Of a stretch of 64,000 nt of DNA, positions 21,545 through 32,879 are shown piece after piece (the stretch's first letter is position 1; every line of letters begins with the position of its first letter). Both the position numbers and the translations under genes were made by a program. The notes below the pieces were generated by a model. The model did no database searches. It saw only the letters and a program-made list of their open reading frames with translations, and had not been told where the DNA came from. Source of the DNA: Cladocopium goreaui (lineage: Eukaryota; Sar; Dinophyceae; Suessiales; Symbiodiniaceae); NCBI GenBank assembly GCA_947184155.2, contig CAMXCT020001502.1:401942-465941 (forward strand), in the 5' to 3' direction.

Positions 21545-22190
21545 ATGGAGAATTAAACCCTTATTGAAGATCTTCAATGAATGTAGAAGTTTTACGGGGG
21601 TGGGAGAATTAAACCCTTATTGAAGATCTTCAATGAATGTAGAAGTTTAAAGGGGGTGGGAGAATTAAGCCCTTATGATCTTCAATGAATGTAGAAGTTT
21701 AACGGGGGTGGGAGAATTAAACGCTTATTGAAGATCTTCAATGAATGTAGAAGTTTAACGGGGGTGGGAGTTTAATATTCCCTAATATCTTTTTGTTGAT
21801 CTTCCCAATTGAATGTAAAGTTTAACGGGGGTGGGAGTTTAATATTCCCTAATACCGTTTTTGTTTTTCCCATAGGAATTTTGGTGTTTTGACATTTTTT
21901 TTTATAGTCCCTAGTACCTTTGTTGTTTTCCCCATAGGAATTTAAGGTTTAACGGGGGTGGGAGTTTAATATTCCCTAATATCTTTGCTGATCTTCCTAA
22001 TTGAATGTCAAGTTTCACGATTTGAGAGTTTAAAATTTCCTAGTACCTTTGTTGTTTTTCCCATAGGAATTTCAAATGTTATGCCGTTTTTGTTTTTCCC
22101 ATAGGAATTTCGGGTGTTTTGACCTTGTTTGTTTAATAGTCCCTAGTACCTTTGTTATTTTTCCTATAGGAATTACGGTAATTTGCAACA
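21545..22190. repeat. Composite tandem repeat, about 57-bp unit grading into variants
   Basis: Four copies of a unit of about 57 bp (GGAGAATTAAACCCTTATTG, GAAGATCTTCAATGAATGTAG, then TTTAACGGGGGTG) run to about 21780. Variants follow that keep TTTAACGGGGGTGGGAG but replace the middle with TTTAATATTCCCTAATA and TTTTTCCCATAGGAATTT. The palindrome GAAGATCTTC recurs in each early unit. Confidence 0.8.
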
Positions 22191-23196
22191 TCATTTGTTT
22201 GTGAATGGGAAACCTCTACGCTGCAACGCCTGGGCAAAGCGCAGGCGTTGCGCGTATATATACATATATTACATCTATTTCTATGATATACATCATGTTT
22301 TGTGCGTAATGAACCAGCACCAAAACCACGTTGATCTTAGGGCTGATTACCCTCCTCTAAATCATTGTCCTAGGGTTTCCCCATGGGTTTTCCACATCTT
22401 TTGGTGTGTTTACCCCAGGCTGAACCATCCATGCAACCAAGCATCGCCATGCAATTCGTGCAGCGCTTCAGCGAAGTGAGACATAGACAGCTCATCACCT
22501 TGGCGCTAAACAAACACGTGATAGAATGGGTATGTGTGCACAAATTATTTTTAGACAGACACGTAATATCATACACATATATTAGATGATATTAGATGTA
22601 TTAATTTACATGTATAGAAATCATTATACATCATATATATTGTATATATGCTGCACCACATACTTGGGATGATGCTGCTAAGTTACTATCTTTTATTAAA
22701 TGCGGGCCTGGTTTTCAAGTCCTAATTGTGGAACTCAAGACGAGTGAGCGAATTGACGCTGCTCAGTAATCTCGGGAAAGCAGCGCGCAATGCTCGAAAG
22801 TTCAAGAGAATCGTCGTGTGTCGGCATTCTAGTTGCAAGATTGGCCCTCAATTGAGCAGTGCTCTAATCCTACTGTCTTTCCATGTAGTACTAGTCAGTC
22901 AAAAGGGATTCCCCATATGAAGGGCAGTATAACCAAAAACAAAAAAAAAAACATCATCAACCAAGAGGGGCAGCCACTGTTCAATTACGAGTACTGCGTC
23001 AAGTGGCGCATTGTCATTGAAAACAACTCGTGTACGGAAGGAGGATTGCCTGATGAGCCACAGATGCTCGGCATGTTGACGCAACGTGACTAGGAAAATT
23101 GTCGAAAATGATTTCACATGATTTGACTCATTTGCTAAATAGACACAGAATCCTTTGCTAACATGGAGCATCGTATACATCGTATACATCGTATAC

Positions 23197-23724
23197 TCGA
23201 TCAGCAGAGCTAAGCTTTGCCAAAAATCCCGAGAGATCGCGGAGGCCTTGTTTCTTTAGTTCACCATCGCGTGCAAAAACACGCTCGAAAGAGTTCTGGC
23301 CTAAGAGTGATGTGATGAAATAGTTCAGTTCTCTGGCAAAATGTTGACGATGTCGCCATGTACAACAGCTTTGAAAAAAGTGGAAATGGAAGTGACCGAA
23401 GTCGTTGCATCACCACATTCACCATGGTGTTTGACTTCACTCAATCGTTTCAAAGATGTAGAACGCGCTGTCGCCCTGAATCGTAGCATAGCTGAATCAA
23501 AGGCCATTCAATTAGATGGTTTCGTTTCTTCCTTTGTAATCACATCTGAGTATAAATCCAATGCTACAGGCACAAAATCTAGGCATATTTTCCCAAAACT
23601 TACCAGAAGCAGCAAACCATTCTTGCCCACCCAACATGTCTGAAGGCCGGACTCCGAGCCATGGCTTAAAATCATGCCATCGGCTATCCCCAATGGCCCA
23701 AAGTGAGGCCTTTTCTAAAGACTT
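23197..23724 (-). CDS. Two phase-matched exons of an unrecognised gene
   Basis: Exon 23604-23724 (121 bp) follows TTTTTGCAG and ends G|GTAAGT; it encodes KSLEKASLWAIGDSRWHDF, then a segment including LGGQEWFAAS. Exon 23197-23330 (134 bp) follows CCAGAG and encodes LNYFITSLLGQNSFERVF and GELKKQGLRDLSGFLAKL before a GT donor. The one leftover base of the first exon joins two bases of the second, giving an uninterrupted frame. More minus-strand pieces lie upstream at about 24500-24690 and 25036-25260 (FFRDLAATTRCKLELFHALN) and may be earlier exons. I do not recognise a domain. Confidence 0.45.
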
Positions 23725-26308
23725 CTGCAAAAATGGTTGAAGATTTCACGTGCACATCCATTCCAATCACTGTATTGATGTTCACTGTTGAGGATTCCAA
23801 TTCGTTCCAAAGGTCCAGTTCGGGGACCACATTTCTTCGGTTCTCGCTTTGGTCTGGCAGGGATGAAAGCTGAAAGTGTCAAGTGATGGGCCCCTCTCTT
23901 GTGGTGTGGTGTCCTTTTGCTCCATGGCTGAAGCAGCCAAAGGCTACCAGCGGCTACCATGGCTCGTTGAATCATTGCAGAAGTAAACAGACAATCCGAA
24001 CCAGCCTATTGCTGCTTTGGGAATGTGTTGGTTGGTGACTACAGTGACTACAGATCCAATCGCACTTGGAGTGCAATGCTGTCACGAAAATTGGATCATT
24101 AGACATCCAAGTCTACTTCATGCAAATCCACAACTCAGCAAACCCCACAATACAGCACCAAGTGTGTATGGTTTACAACATCCCCAAATGTATAATCAGG
24201 CAATGTGGGTAAAACAATAATAATAATAATAAACCACCCATTTGGGAATGGCTCATACCACCTATTTATGGTGATTTGGGGGATGGTTTGTTATTGTTTT
24301 ACCCACATTATGAAATTATGCAGTTTTGGGGTTTACCATGTTGCCCCTTTCACAACCACTATCGGCAGCATCACTTGTTCAACCATTTTTCATCCAGCTG
24401 AGGTGCAGACCCTTTGCTGCCGCCCCGACTCCAAATCCCGCTGTGCTCGCAAATGAGCTGAGATGGTGTGCCATTTCCAGGGAGAAACGTCATCAGCTTC
24501 CATTGTATAAAGGTTTGCTGTGAACATCTTTCAAAGAGATACTTTTTCTAATTAATCCTGTGCAAAAAAGGAAAAGTCTGGGAAAGTCCGCCAGCTCACT
24601 GCAACTTCCGTGGTTGCTTTCCACCACCAGTAGAACGCTTTGATTCTCTGGTTGTGACAGAATCGCTTTTTGGTAAGCGGTGCCCAAGACATGCCAGTTG
24701 AAATGCCATCAGATCAAAGCTGAGAGCATTCAAGCCAGGCATGTCATATCACAAAATCACAAAGATATCACGGACAACCTCCAACTTTCGTCGCACTGTC
24801 ATTTTCCAAGTACTTCCACAATGGAGGTGCACTTCGCAGAAACCCCGCCGTTTGACCAAGTGTTGCCGTTGTGATATCCATGCTTTGCACGCCTGGTGGC
24901 CCCCTACTCCTGGTCGCTTCTTGTGGCGCAAGGATGGATGCCGCAGAATTGGAACCCCAAAAATCACTGGATCCAATACCAAACTAAGGTTTTTAACAGG
25001 GTAATATGATGTAATATGCGGGTGGATTGTATCAGCTACAGCCTCCTGAGTTTTTTGTCAATGGCTTGATTCCAAGGCTGCTGTTCTTGTAGCGACTTGA
25101 GTTGTGAGCTGGGAAACCAAACATAGGCCCCATAGGCCCCAAAAAAAGAGAGTGGCATCCATGAATTCAATGCATGAAAAAGCTCCAGCTTGCAACGTGT
25201 TGTTGCTGCCAGATCGCGAAAAAAAGCGGTACATGGCAGCCCTTTCACTACTGAACCAGGTATGGGCTGCCGTTTCACTTTGAATCTTTGAACATGCTAC
25301 TGTCTCTTTGGAGAGCGCGCTTGTGGCTGCGGGTTTCACCATACCAAGGTGATTCAATCAATCCTTGCGCAAGGTGAACCTGACAATCCCGTGGCCATCC
25401 CAAACTGCAATGCTTTGTACGTGGTACTCATCTGCATGATTTGGCTAATGAAACTTTCAGCCAAAAAATGTAGCTGAAGGTGTTTCGGGACAAAATCTGT
25501 AGCACAATCAACAATGCCCCAAACTTCGCTCAGTCACGGGCATGTTTGGGTATCAAGGCGTCATATCAATGTGAAAGGACCTACCCTGGAAATTGTCACT
25601 TTGGACCACATATCTACTGAAGAATCCCCAAGGTGCGCTTGTGTATTTCAAAGCATTTGATGGCCACGGAGTGATTCAGAAACACAAGGACCAAGACTCA
25701 TGTGTGGCCCTTGTCGCAAGCCACTGAGTACGTCTGGCAGCCTAAGTGATGCCGAGCAATCGAAATGGGGAAAGACGTGCAGCTTTCTTTGTACGTGCGT
25801 GTGTATGTGTATATATATATATTTATTTATTATTCATAATAATATTGTGTATAATATTTATATATATATACGTAATAATATATATATATTATATAGTAAT
25901 ATATATATAATTATATTACTATATATTATAATATATATTATATATATATGATATGATATGCTCTATTGCGAACGAAGATGATTTTGCTCCAATTCATGTC
26001 ATGGAGATAGGCTGATATATCAGCTTTGGTTATGGCTCCGCAATAGCGATCGCTTTATGCTCCGTGCGGGCGATTTCGAAGATCCTCATATTTGTGTGTC
26101 TTCCAAAATTCATGCCGCCACTACTTTCCCACGTTTTAGTGCCAAACATTTTGGTTTTGGGACCAACTGTCTGCATTCGTGTAACTTCCGCTGCAGTTAG
26201 TACCACAGTCCATATGGACATGGAACATGAATGAAGATTCTGTTTTCGTTCTATGCTGTTTCCGGCACAAAGGTCGCAACCAGTGCGCAACAGGCACCAA
26301 CTTGCTGC
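23725..26308. other. Introns/intergenic with exon-like fragments
   Basis: Minus-strand frames at 24493-24687, 24749-24982 and 25036-25278 have protein-like composition but no verified splice joints. Positions 25806-25955 are an (AT)n-rich low-complexity tract. A near-palindromic stretch (GGGTAAAACAATAATAA ... TTATTGTTTTACCC) at 24208-24305 forms a foldback with about 17-bp arms. Confidence 0.35.
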
Positions 26309-29300
26309 TCAGCAACAGAATTTGGCTCGTTTTGAAGACCAGCTTACCTGCCAGTGCTCATAGTCGGTGACGCAATCATACTTGATCGGGCCGTGGTGGT
26401 GGCTGTGGTGGGACTTATGGGTGGCCCAAACATGATGACCAAGCCGGGACCAGTCACTGGACCAGTGGTGCCCGAAGTGCACCTGATGCTGACTCCAGCC
26501 CTTGGGGCATCCAAGTTTGTACTTCCCACAGCAGAAGCTCTGTTTGTCTTGGGACCATCCCTTTTGCCAATTGTCATATCCCGCAGTGCAATCGTAATCA
26601 TCACTGCTGGAGATATGAAGCTCCTCCAAGTGTTCATAGTGGTCACCGTCGCGTTCGCAACCCATCCCGAATTGGTCACAACAGTAGACCATCTTTGTGC
26701 TGGACCAACCTTCCTTCCAGTTGTCATAGCCGGCGAAGCAGTCAAATTGGTGTTTTGCTCCGCATCCAGCTCGACGATGCTGACAGCACCACATAATCTG
26801 GGATTCCTGAGATGTTTCTCGCTCCATAAAAACGGCAAAACGTTTGTCATTGACTGTGCATCCTGCTCTTCTTGCTCTGGCCACTTTCTAGGGCTAGCCA
26901 GGCTAACCAGGTCAGAACAGACTCCAACGGATGTTGCGTTGAGGCTGTGACCTAGACATACATAAATCATACATTCAGATTGAATCATTAAGAACACCGA
27001 AGAAGGCAAGGTTAGAGGAAATGGTCCGCCGGAAGAAACTTCCTAAAGTCATGATCTCATTCCTCCACCTAGGTATATCATGCTGGGGGAAAGCATCCTC
27101 TTGGTAGAGTACCGAAAAAGGGCTGAGATTATCTCCTTGAAAAGGACCCTTTGCATCCCTTTGCGGCATTTTGAATTCAATTTGTGTCTGGTGATCCTTC
27201 ACGAGGTGCTTCAACAGCGATTGCAGCTGCGTTTCTGACCAAGTATGCAGCTGGTCAGTGTGGCTGCAGTCGTAGGCGTCGTTGGCAGCACAGCCACGGC
27301 CGTAGGCGCTACAACACCAGTCCCTCAGGCCCCAGGCAGGTCTATAATCTTAAGCCATCCATGTAGGATGGTATGGGTCATTTCACCCTGGTTGCTAGCG
27401 AACATCTCAGCAAATGAAGAGAAGAAAAGAAGATCGACTATCTTGGGATGGTAATTTAGCAATTTTGGGGTATTCTTCTTGACCCCCACCATGAGGCAGG
27501 GCTGCGCCCACATTTCTGTCAGGGTGCTTTTTGGCTGATGTCCAAAGAACTTTCCAGTGATTGTAGCCTGCCTTGCAATCAAAGCTTGCTGACCTGAGAA
27601 CATAAAGCGATGGCAGGTGACGAACAAGGAACGTCGCAAAGTAACTGCTGCCATGCTTCACTCATAGTGCAAATTCTGCTGATGGACCGTCAAGCTCAAA
27701 CTGGTTTTGGATGGGAGTGCAAGCCGCAAACTGTAGACATCTGAATACCCCCTCATACTGGGACCAATGTGCATCGCACGTACTGAAAGCAGTAAGTCAA
27801 CTGGGCAAGACTTTAAGAAAGCCTGCCAAGAGCTCAAGAATCCGGTGAATGGGAATGCCATGGAATGCCTATCTCACAAACATTGGGTCTGAACGGTTGC
27901 AAGTCCCGCAGTGCATTCCGAACGACCCGCAGAACTCTTTCTCTTCAGGAGACCTTGGAGCTCTGCAGAGCTCTGCAGCTGCGCAGCTTGAGGCCCGGAA
28001 GCTGGTCCGATTCTGAGAGCACGGCTGGGCCTTTTCACAGTCATAGTGCTTCTCACAGCCCTTCCCTGCTTTTGCGCAGCACCTGAGGATGCAAAGATAG
28101 TAAGAACCATGTCAACCATGCACCAAAGAACACACAGAATACTTTTTTGTGTCAACGCAGTGGAAGCGTTCGCCCGCACATGTTGCCACACATTGCCACA
28201 CAACCCTTAGCCCAGCAAGCCCTGTGGTTTCTCCGCATCTAGGGCTCAATTGAAGGATTTCCGATGTCCGGCTGGATTTGGCAGCTTCGCTACTTAGAAT
28301 CAGATAGAACAAAGCTTCTGATCTCATAGACTGGTTGACAAGTGCCAGCCAATCATTGCCCAGTTGCCAGTCTTTCTTCTGAGATGACCATCCCCTGTAT
28401 GCGAAGTCAGCTTTGGAGATAACATCTCTTTTCCGTCTCGAGATCTCTATGAGATGACACTTTTTGGAAAAAATCTGAAACACACAAGAGTAGACTTAGG
28501 TTTTCAGAATTTATGAGACCTCTGAGATCCTTTTTTAATCACTTCTACGATACGAGTTTCGTGATTTGCCCACGTGCCTTTGCCAGTTGGAGTAGCCGTC
28601 CGCGCAGTCATATTTGGCCATGATGTGTCCCGAGCTGCAGCCCACTTGCTCATTGTGGCAACACCAGGCCTTCCACTGCGACACCGTGGGTGAATCATGG
28701 TGAATCTGTGATGTCGGGGGCATCGCTTCCTTTGCGTTGTGGAAATATGATTTCGTACCACGAAAAAGACTCGATGTCCGCATTTTGGACCGTGGACCGC
28801 ACCTTTTGCAAATCAGGCCATGCAGCAATTGCATGGGCTGAAGTGACCTCAACCAGGACAAAAAATGGTGGCGCAGGAACCCAAGTACTGTCAGTACTGT
28901 ACTCGATTGGTGAAATGCATATCACCAACTGCCTTACAGTCATACAGCTTCTTCCGCTCCTGCGCAGACGAAATCAGCTATGATGTAAGGACTCTAAAAT
29001 CGAACAAACGCGCGCAGTCCTCACCGCAGCCTGTGAAGAAATGATCGCAGCACCATTGCTTTTTGCCTGGAAGGGCAGAAAGGAAACTGGCTGAAAGGCT
29101 CATATTTATTTCGAGGAAGCTGAAAGGGAAATATAGGGGTCCAATGATGCTTGTCATAGACAAAAACATGGTGCAAAAACACGCACCACATCCAAAGCTA
29201 AAGACTTCACTTATCACGGTAACCACCCAACAAAAGCATATCTAATCCTGCTCTGGACCTGGTTCACCCATTGCCCAACTTCTGAGAAAGACTTTCCAGT

Positions 29301-30581
29301 CTCAGAGCAAGAGCATGAGAGAGAAGCATTGCTACTTGTAAGTTAAATAATTAGGCCACTGAGCACAGTTTTAAGTGCTACTTCTGATAACTTCCGTGGT
29401 GTTCCCTCAAGCCAATAAAAACTTAAACACAAACCGACAAACCACTGCAGCCAAGTGACCCGGAGACCACTCTGCCCGGCTCTTGATCGTCCCAGACTGC
29501 GAACGCACATGGAAGAGCTGAAGATCTTTGTCAGATGATGCAGGAAGAAAATAGCAGAAAGGGAAATACTACTAGCAATAAAACTTTCTGCCATCTTGTT
29601 TGCTTCCCAACACTGCAACCAATCTGCCGGAGAAACAATGCTTCAACATCTTGAACTCGGCATACGCTGCACCTTGCAGTTGTACGGCGCTTGGAAACTT
29701 GGACATCCCACTTTGGCGTGTAGACAACACCACTCACGTCGCTCCTGGATCCACAATTCCATTGGTTCTGACCATTGCTACAGACTGGAGGCTGAAAGCA
29801 AAACACCAACTGTACATTAACAAACGATCACAAATGCAAGTAAATTTTGCACTTATGCATTCTCTCTATTCTGAGTTATGCCACATGCTTAGGTGATCCT
29901 TCTCCCAAAGGATAGGCTGATTGACACTGCTGGTGTGGCACTTGAAGGGAGCCTTCTCGCAGCCCTGGCATTTCAAGAGGCGTGTCCGAAATCTGAATGG
30001 TTTTGCCCATTTTTTGTGGGGGAAGTCTGAGATGACAAGTTTCATGAGACAGAACGGCCACTATTCATATTTTTTGGCAACATACGATATAGTAATGGGG
30101 ATAACATGTGGCCTCTGAAGACCAATTACCCTCCTCGTCACCGTCACTAGGCACCGTTGGTACCCAGTTGCACCTTCCCTGTGGTGGCGCAGCAGAAGGC
30201 CTTCTGTTTGCTGCTCCATTTCTGCTCCCAACCATCGGCCTCCTGTCGGAAAGTGTGTCATTTAGCATCCAGAAAGATTGAAGCGTGAGGCGCGATGTAA
30301 CTGGAAGAATAACTAAAAGGTATATCTACATACATACACATGATATAGATTGTCTACGTGGAAGATTTTTAGCTGCATGGCAAAGCTGCATTTTTTTCGA
30401 AGGAGTTGCTGCTAATGACTGAGTGAGGGACCTTACAATGAAATTCCATCGGCCGGCAGCCCACTTGCTGTGTTGCACAGCAATGAGCTTTCATCTCAGG
30501 CGACCAATCATCGTAGTGATCCAATCCTGACCGACCCCAAAATGGCGCTGAAAATGGGAAATGGGTATGGGGTCTACCCAA
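26309..30581 (-). CDS. Multi-exon Cys/Trp tandem-repeat protein
   Basis: Minus-strand pieces share a repeat of the form YDC..GY.NW..GWS..K...CC.....GC. The largest, 26309-26884, has three units (FDCFAGYDNWKEGWS, YDCTAGYDNWQKGWS, YDCVTDYEHWQ) plus CC...GC signatures and a His-rich linker (HKSHHSHHHG). Single-unit pieces lie at about 27530-27610 (FDCKAGYNHWKVLW), 27990-28090 (CCAKAGKGCEKHYDC), 28560-28690 (WCCHNEQVGCSS, YDCADGYSNWQ), 29000-29065 (GKKQWCCDHFFTGC), 29920-29975 (CQGCEKAPFKCH), 30165-30245 (WSSKQKAFCC) and 30440-30560 (MKAHCCATQQVGC). The conserved Cys spacing suggests disulfide-bonded, probably extracellular modules; I recall similar repeats in dinoflagellate proteins, function unknown. 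The last unit loses frame right after FCC. Exon edges are not resolved. Confidence 0.7.
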
Positions 30582-31529
30582 AACATAGCTACTTAAGAGG
30601 GAACAATATGAAAAAAAAATGACAAAATATGAAAAATTATGAAAATATTTATGTAATCCATTGGAATTCGGGCTACCCTATCTTCAGACAAACCCATATG
30701 TCTGATAGATAAAAGTACTGTAGATACAGAAAAATGTTCATAACAGCTGCTGTGAAGAAAGTGGAAGTGAACCGGATCCAACCTACATGCAGCCTCAGAG
30801 ATAAGATGGAAACATACTGCGGATGGAAGAAAATCCTGCACCAGCTGGTAGATGATTTACCCCATTGTACTCCCATTATTTGCAGTGTTTCACTGTGACC
30901 GAATAGTTACCAACTGGTGCTGGATTTTGTCCATCCCCAGTATGGAAACTATGTCTGCTATCAGACAAATCGAAGCCCACAAAAAATGAATGTTGGGATT
31001 TATTCTGCAACAGCGACTGTTGGAAGACAACAGGCTTTGCGCATCAGCATGTTCCAGGTGGCTGTCCAAGAGGTCCCGGCAGAAATAACCATAGACTGTC
31101 CAAAAAAACTCTTAGCGTAGATTGAACAAAGTTTTATTGCGTGAAAAGTGAGTCTCTGGCTCTGGCGATCAAATCAGAATACAAAGCAAGCAGCCTGCAT
31201 GACAGTCAACGTGGGACAGTGAGGTCGTATCACCCACCTCAGTTCTGGTGACGAATCTTCACCATTTTACCCATGGAGTTTGTCAATAGAGTGCACTGAG
31301 TCTAATTACATCGAATTACACCAAATCCACTGGTGACTCATGGGTAGAGGGTGAAAGGAAGAGTTGGTAAGAATTAACTCAGAAGGCAACTCTTGTCAGT
31401 CTGGGGGGTGATCATCAAGACATGCATGGAAGAGTTAATTCAAGAGTTAGTTCCTTGTAGTCACTTGCCCTGCTGGCCCATAAAAGCATCTTGTCTTGAT
31501 GGTGGGTAAGTGATCCTAGGGTTAACTCT

Positions 31530-32872
31530 TATTCTTTGCCTTGGAAGGATTCCGGAGCAATCAGCATGCCCCATGCAAACGGAGCTACAAGACATTTTCT
31601 GGGCTCCTGTGTCGAGTCGAAGTGTCGGTCAAGACTGGCAGCCAGGAAGACTGGAGGACCCCAGCAACTCTCGTCGATGATTGGAGGAGGACAAACTTTG
31701 CGAATGTATTCACATAGTTCCGGAGATTCTGAATCTGTGATCACCCACAGCGGGTGATGAGGAATGTGAGCTTAGGCTAGCAAACACAACTCGTCACCCC
31801 AAGAGCCATCACGTGCCATGTGGTCGCAATACTCTTATCGACCAGCAGCACGCACTGAGCCAGTGTCACCCAGCTCAACCGCTTCACAGGGCTGCCAGTC
31901 TTTACTTCTACGCCCTCTACCCATAGCTTAAGCCGTAACCACTGGTCCCGATAAGTTAATCCTTATACTCCCCACGAAATGGCCGTGTCTTGGGGCTCCA
32001 TTTCAAGATGCACAACAAAGATCAGGAAGTATCAGAATGGTCGCCCCTTCCACATCTTCCACGACCAGTTGCATGATGCACATGATACACGTGATGCACG
32101 ACATGGTCGTAGAACCCGGCATCCTCAGTCCAGTGAGATTCCATCAGATACAACTGCCCAGGGCGGCTGGAGGCTAAAACGGTGGTCTGAGAAGTCTCAT
32201 AAGGGTGAGATGGCAAACACGACAAACACAAAAGAATCAAACCTGGGCAAGATGCATTGAAGTCATTGAAGTCATTAAAGCCATTGAAGTTCGAATATGC
32301 ATCTGGAAGTTCTGGTTGATAGACTCCAAGATCATCACTATGCCAATCCTCAGACGCGGATCGGATCCAGGAAAACTACCTGGAAGATGTGCCAAAATCT
32401 GCAATCGTCCAAGGTCCAAGAGTCTGTATCGTCGAAGGATGGATGGCCCGGATGGCCCGGATGGCCCTGATAGAGTTCACCATTCCAGTCCTAAGATTCC
32501 AATCTAAAGAGAACTGCAAGAACCTAGACTGACATCCTACGGACGGCGCGTCCAGTTTTGTAGTTGCAATGCCAAAAGGCAGCTTCAGCTTAGATTTGAT
32601 CAATGGATTGATGTTCAGTGAAAAAGTCTATGGGAAACTCTTGGTAGTTCCTTAGCTCCCTTCAAAACCACCGGATAGTGGTATGTGCACAACATGTCAA
32701 ATCTATGGGAAACACCGATATCCTCAGGATCCTCAATTCCCTCTGGTTTAGATCGGGTTTTTGCTGAGAACCCCTGACATGCTGAGTCCACAAACCCTGC
32801 AGAGGCAAACCTGTGCACTCTAACTCGGCAAGCCTGAATAGCACTTCCCATACTTCCCATGGAGTCTGTCAA
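31530..32872 (-). CDS. Unrecognised minus-strand exon cluster
   Basis: Several minus-strand frames are protein-like: 31530-31734, which follows CACAG and contains CPPPIIDESCWGPPVFLAAS; about 32050-32200 (SSRPGQLYLMESHWTEDAGF); about 32490-32600 (KLPFGIATTKLDAPSVGC); and 32620-32800 (KTRSKPEGIEDPEDIGVSHR). They are spaced like exons of one gene but joints were not verified. I recognise no domain. They share the strand of all other supported genes in the window. Confidence 0.4.
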
Positions 32873-32879
32873 TAAGCAT

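Larger units (their letters stand above)
19543..23196. other. Intergenic/intronic, no supported gene
   Basis: Contains a MITE copy, AT microsatellites at 20335-20350, 20680-20710 and 21500-21545, and the tandem array at 21545-22190. A trinucleotide-scale repeat, ATCAGAAACT, occurs three times at 20068-20100. The 85-codon plus-strand frame at 20758-21015 has no recognisable feature. The kinase 5' exon(s) may lie at the left end. Confidence 0.4.

Noticed and set aside
26354..26950. 198-codon plus frame and 221-codon alternative minus frame
   Set aside because: Shadows of the Cys/Trp repeat exon, whose frame has the repeated DC..GY.NW pattern.
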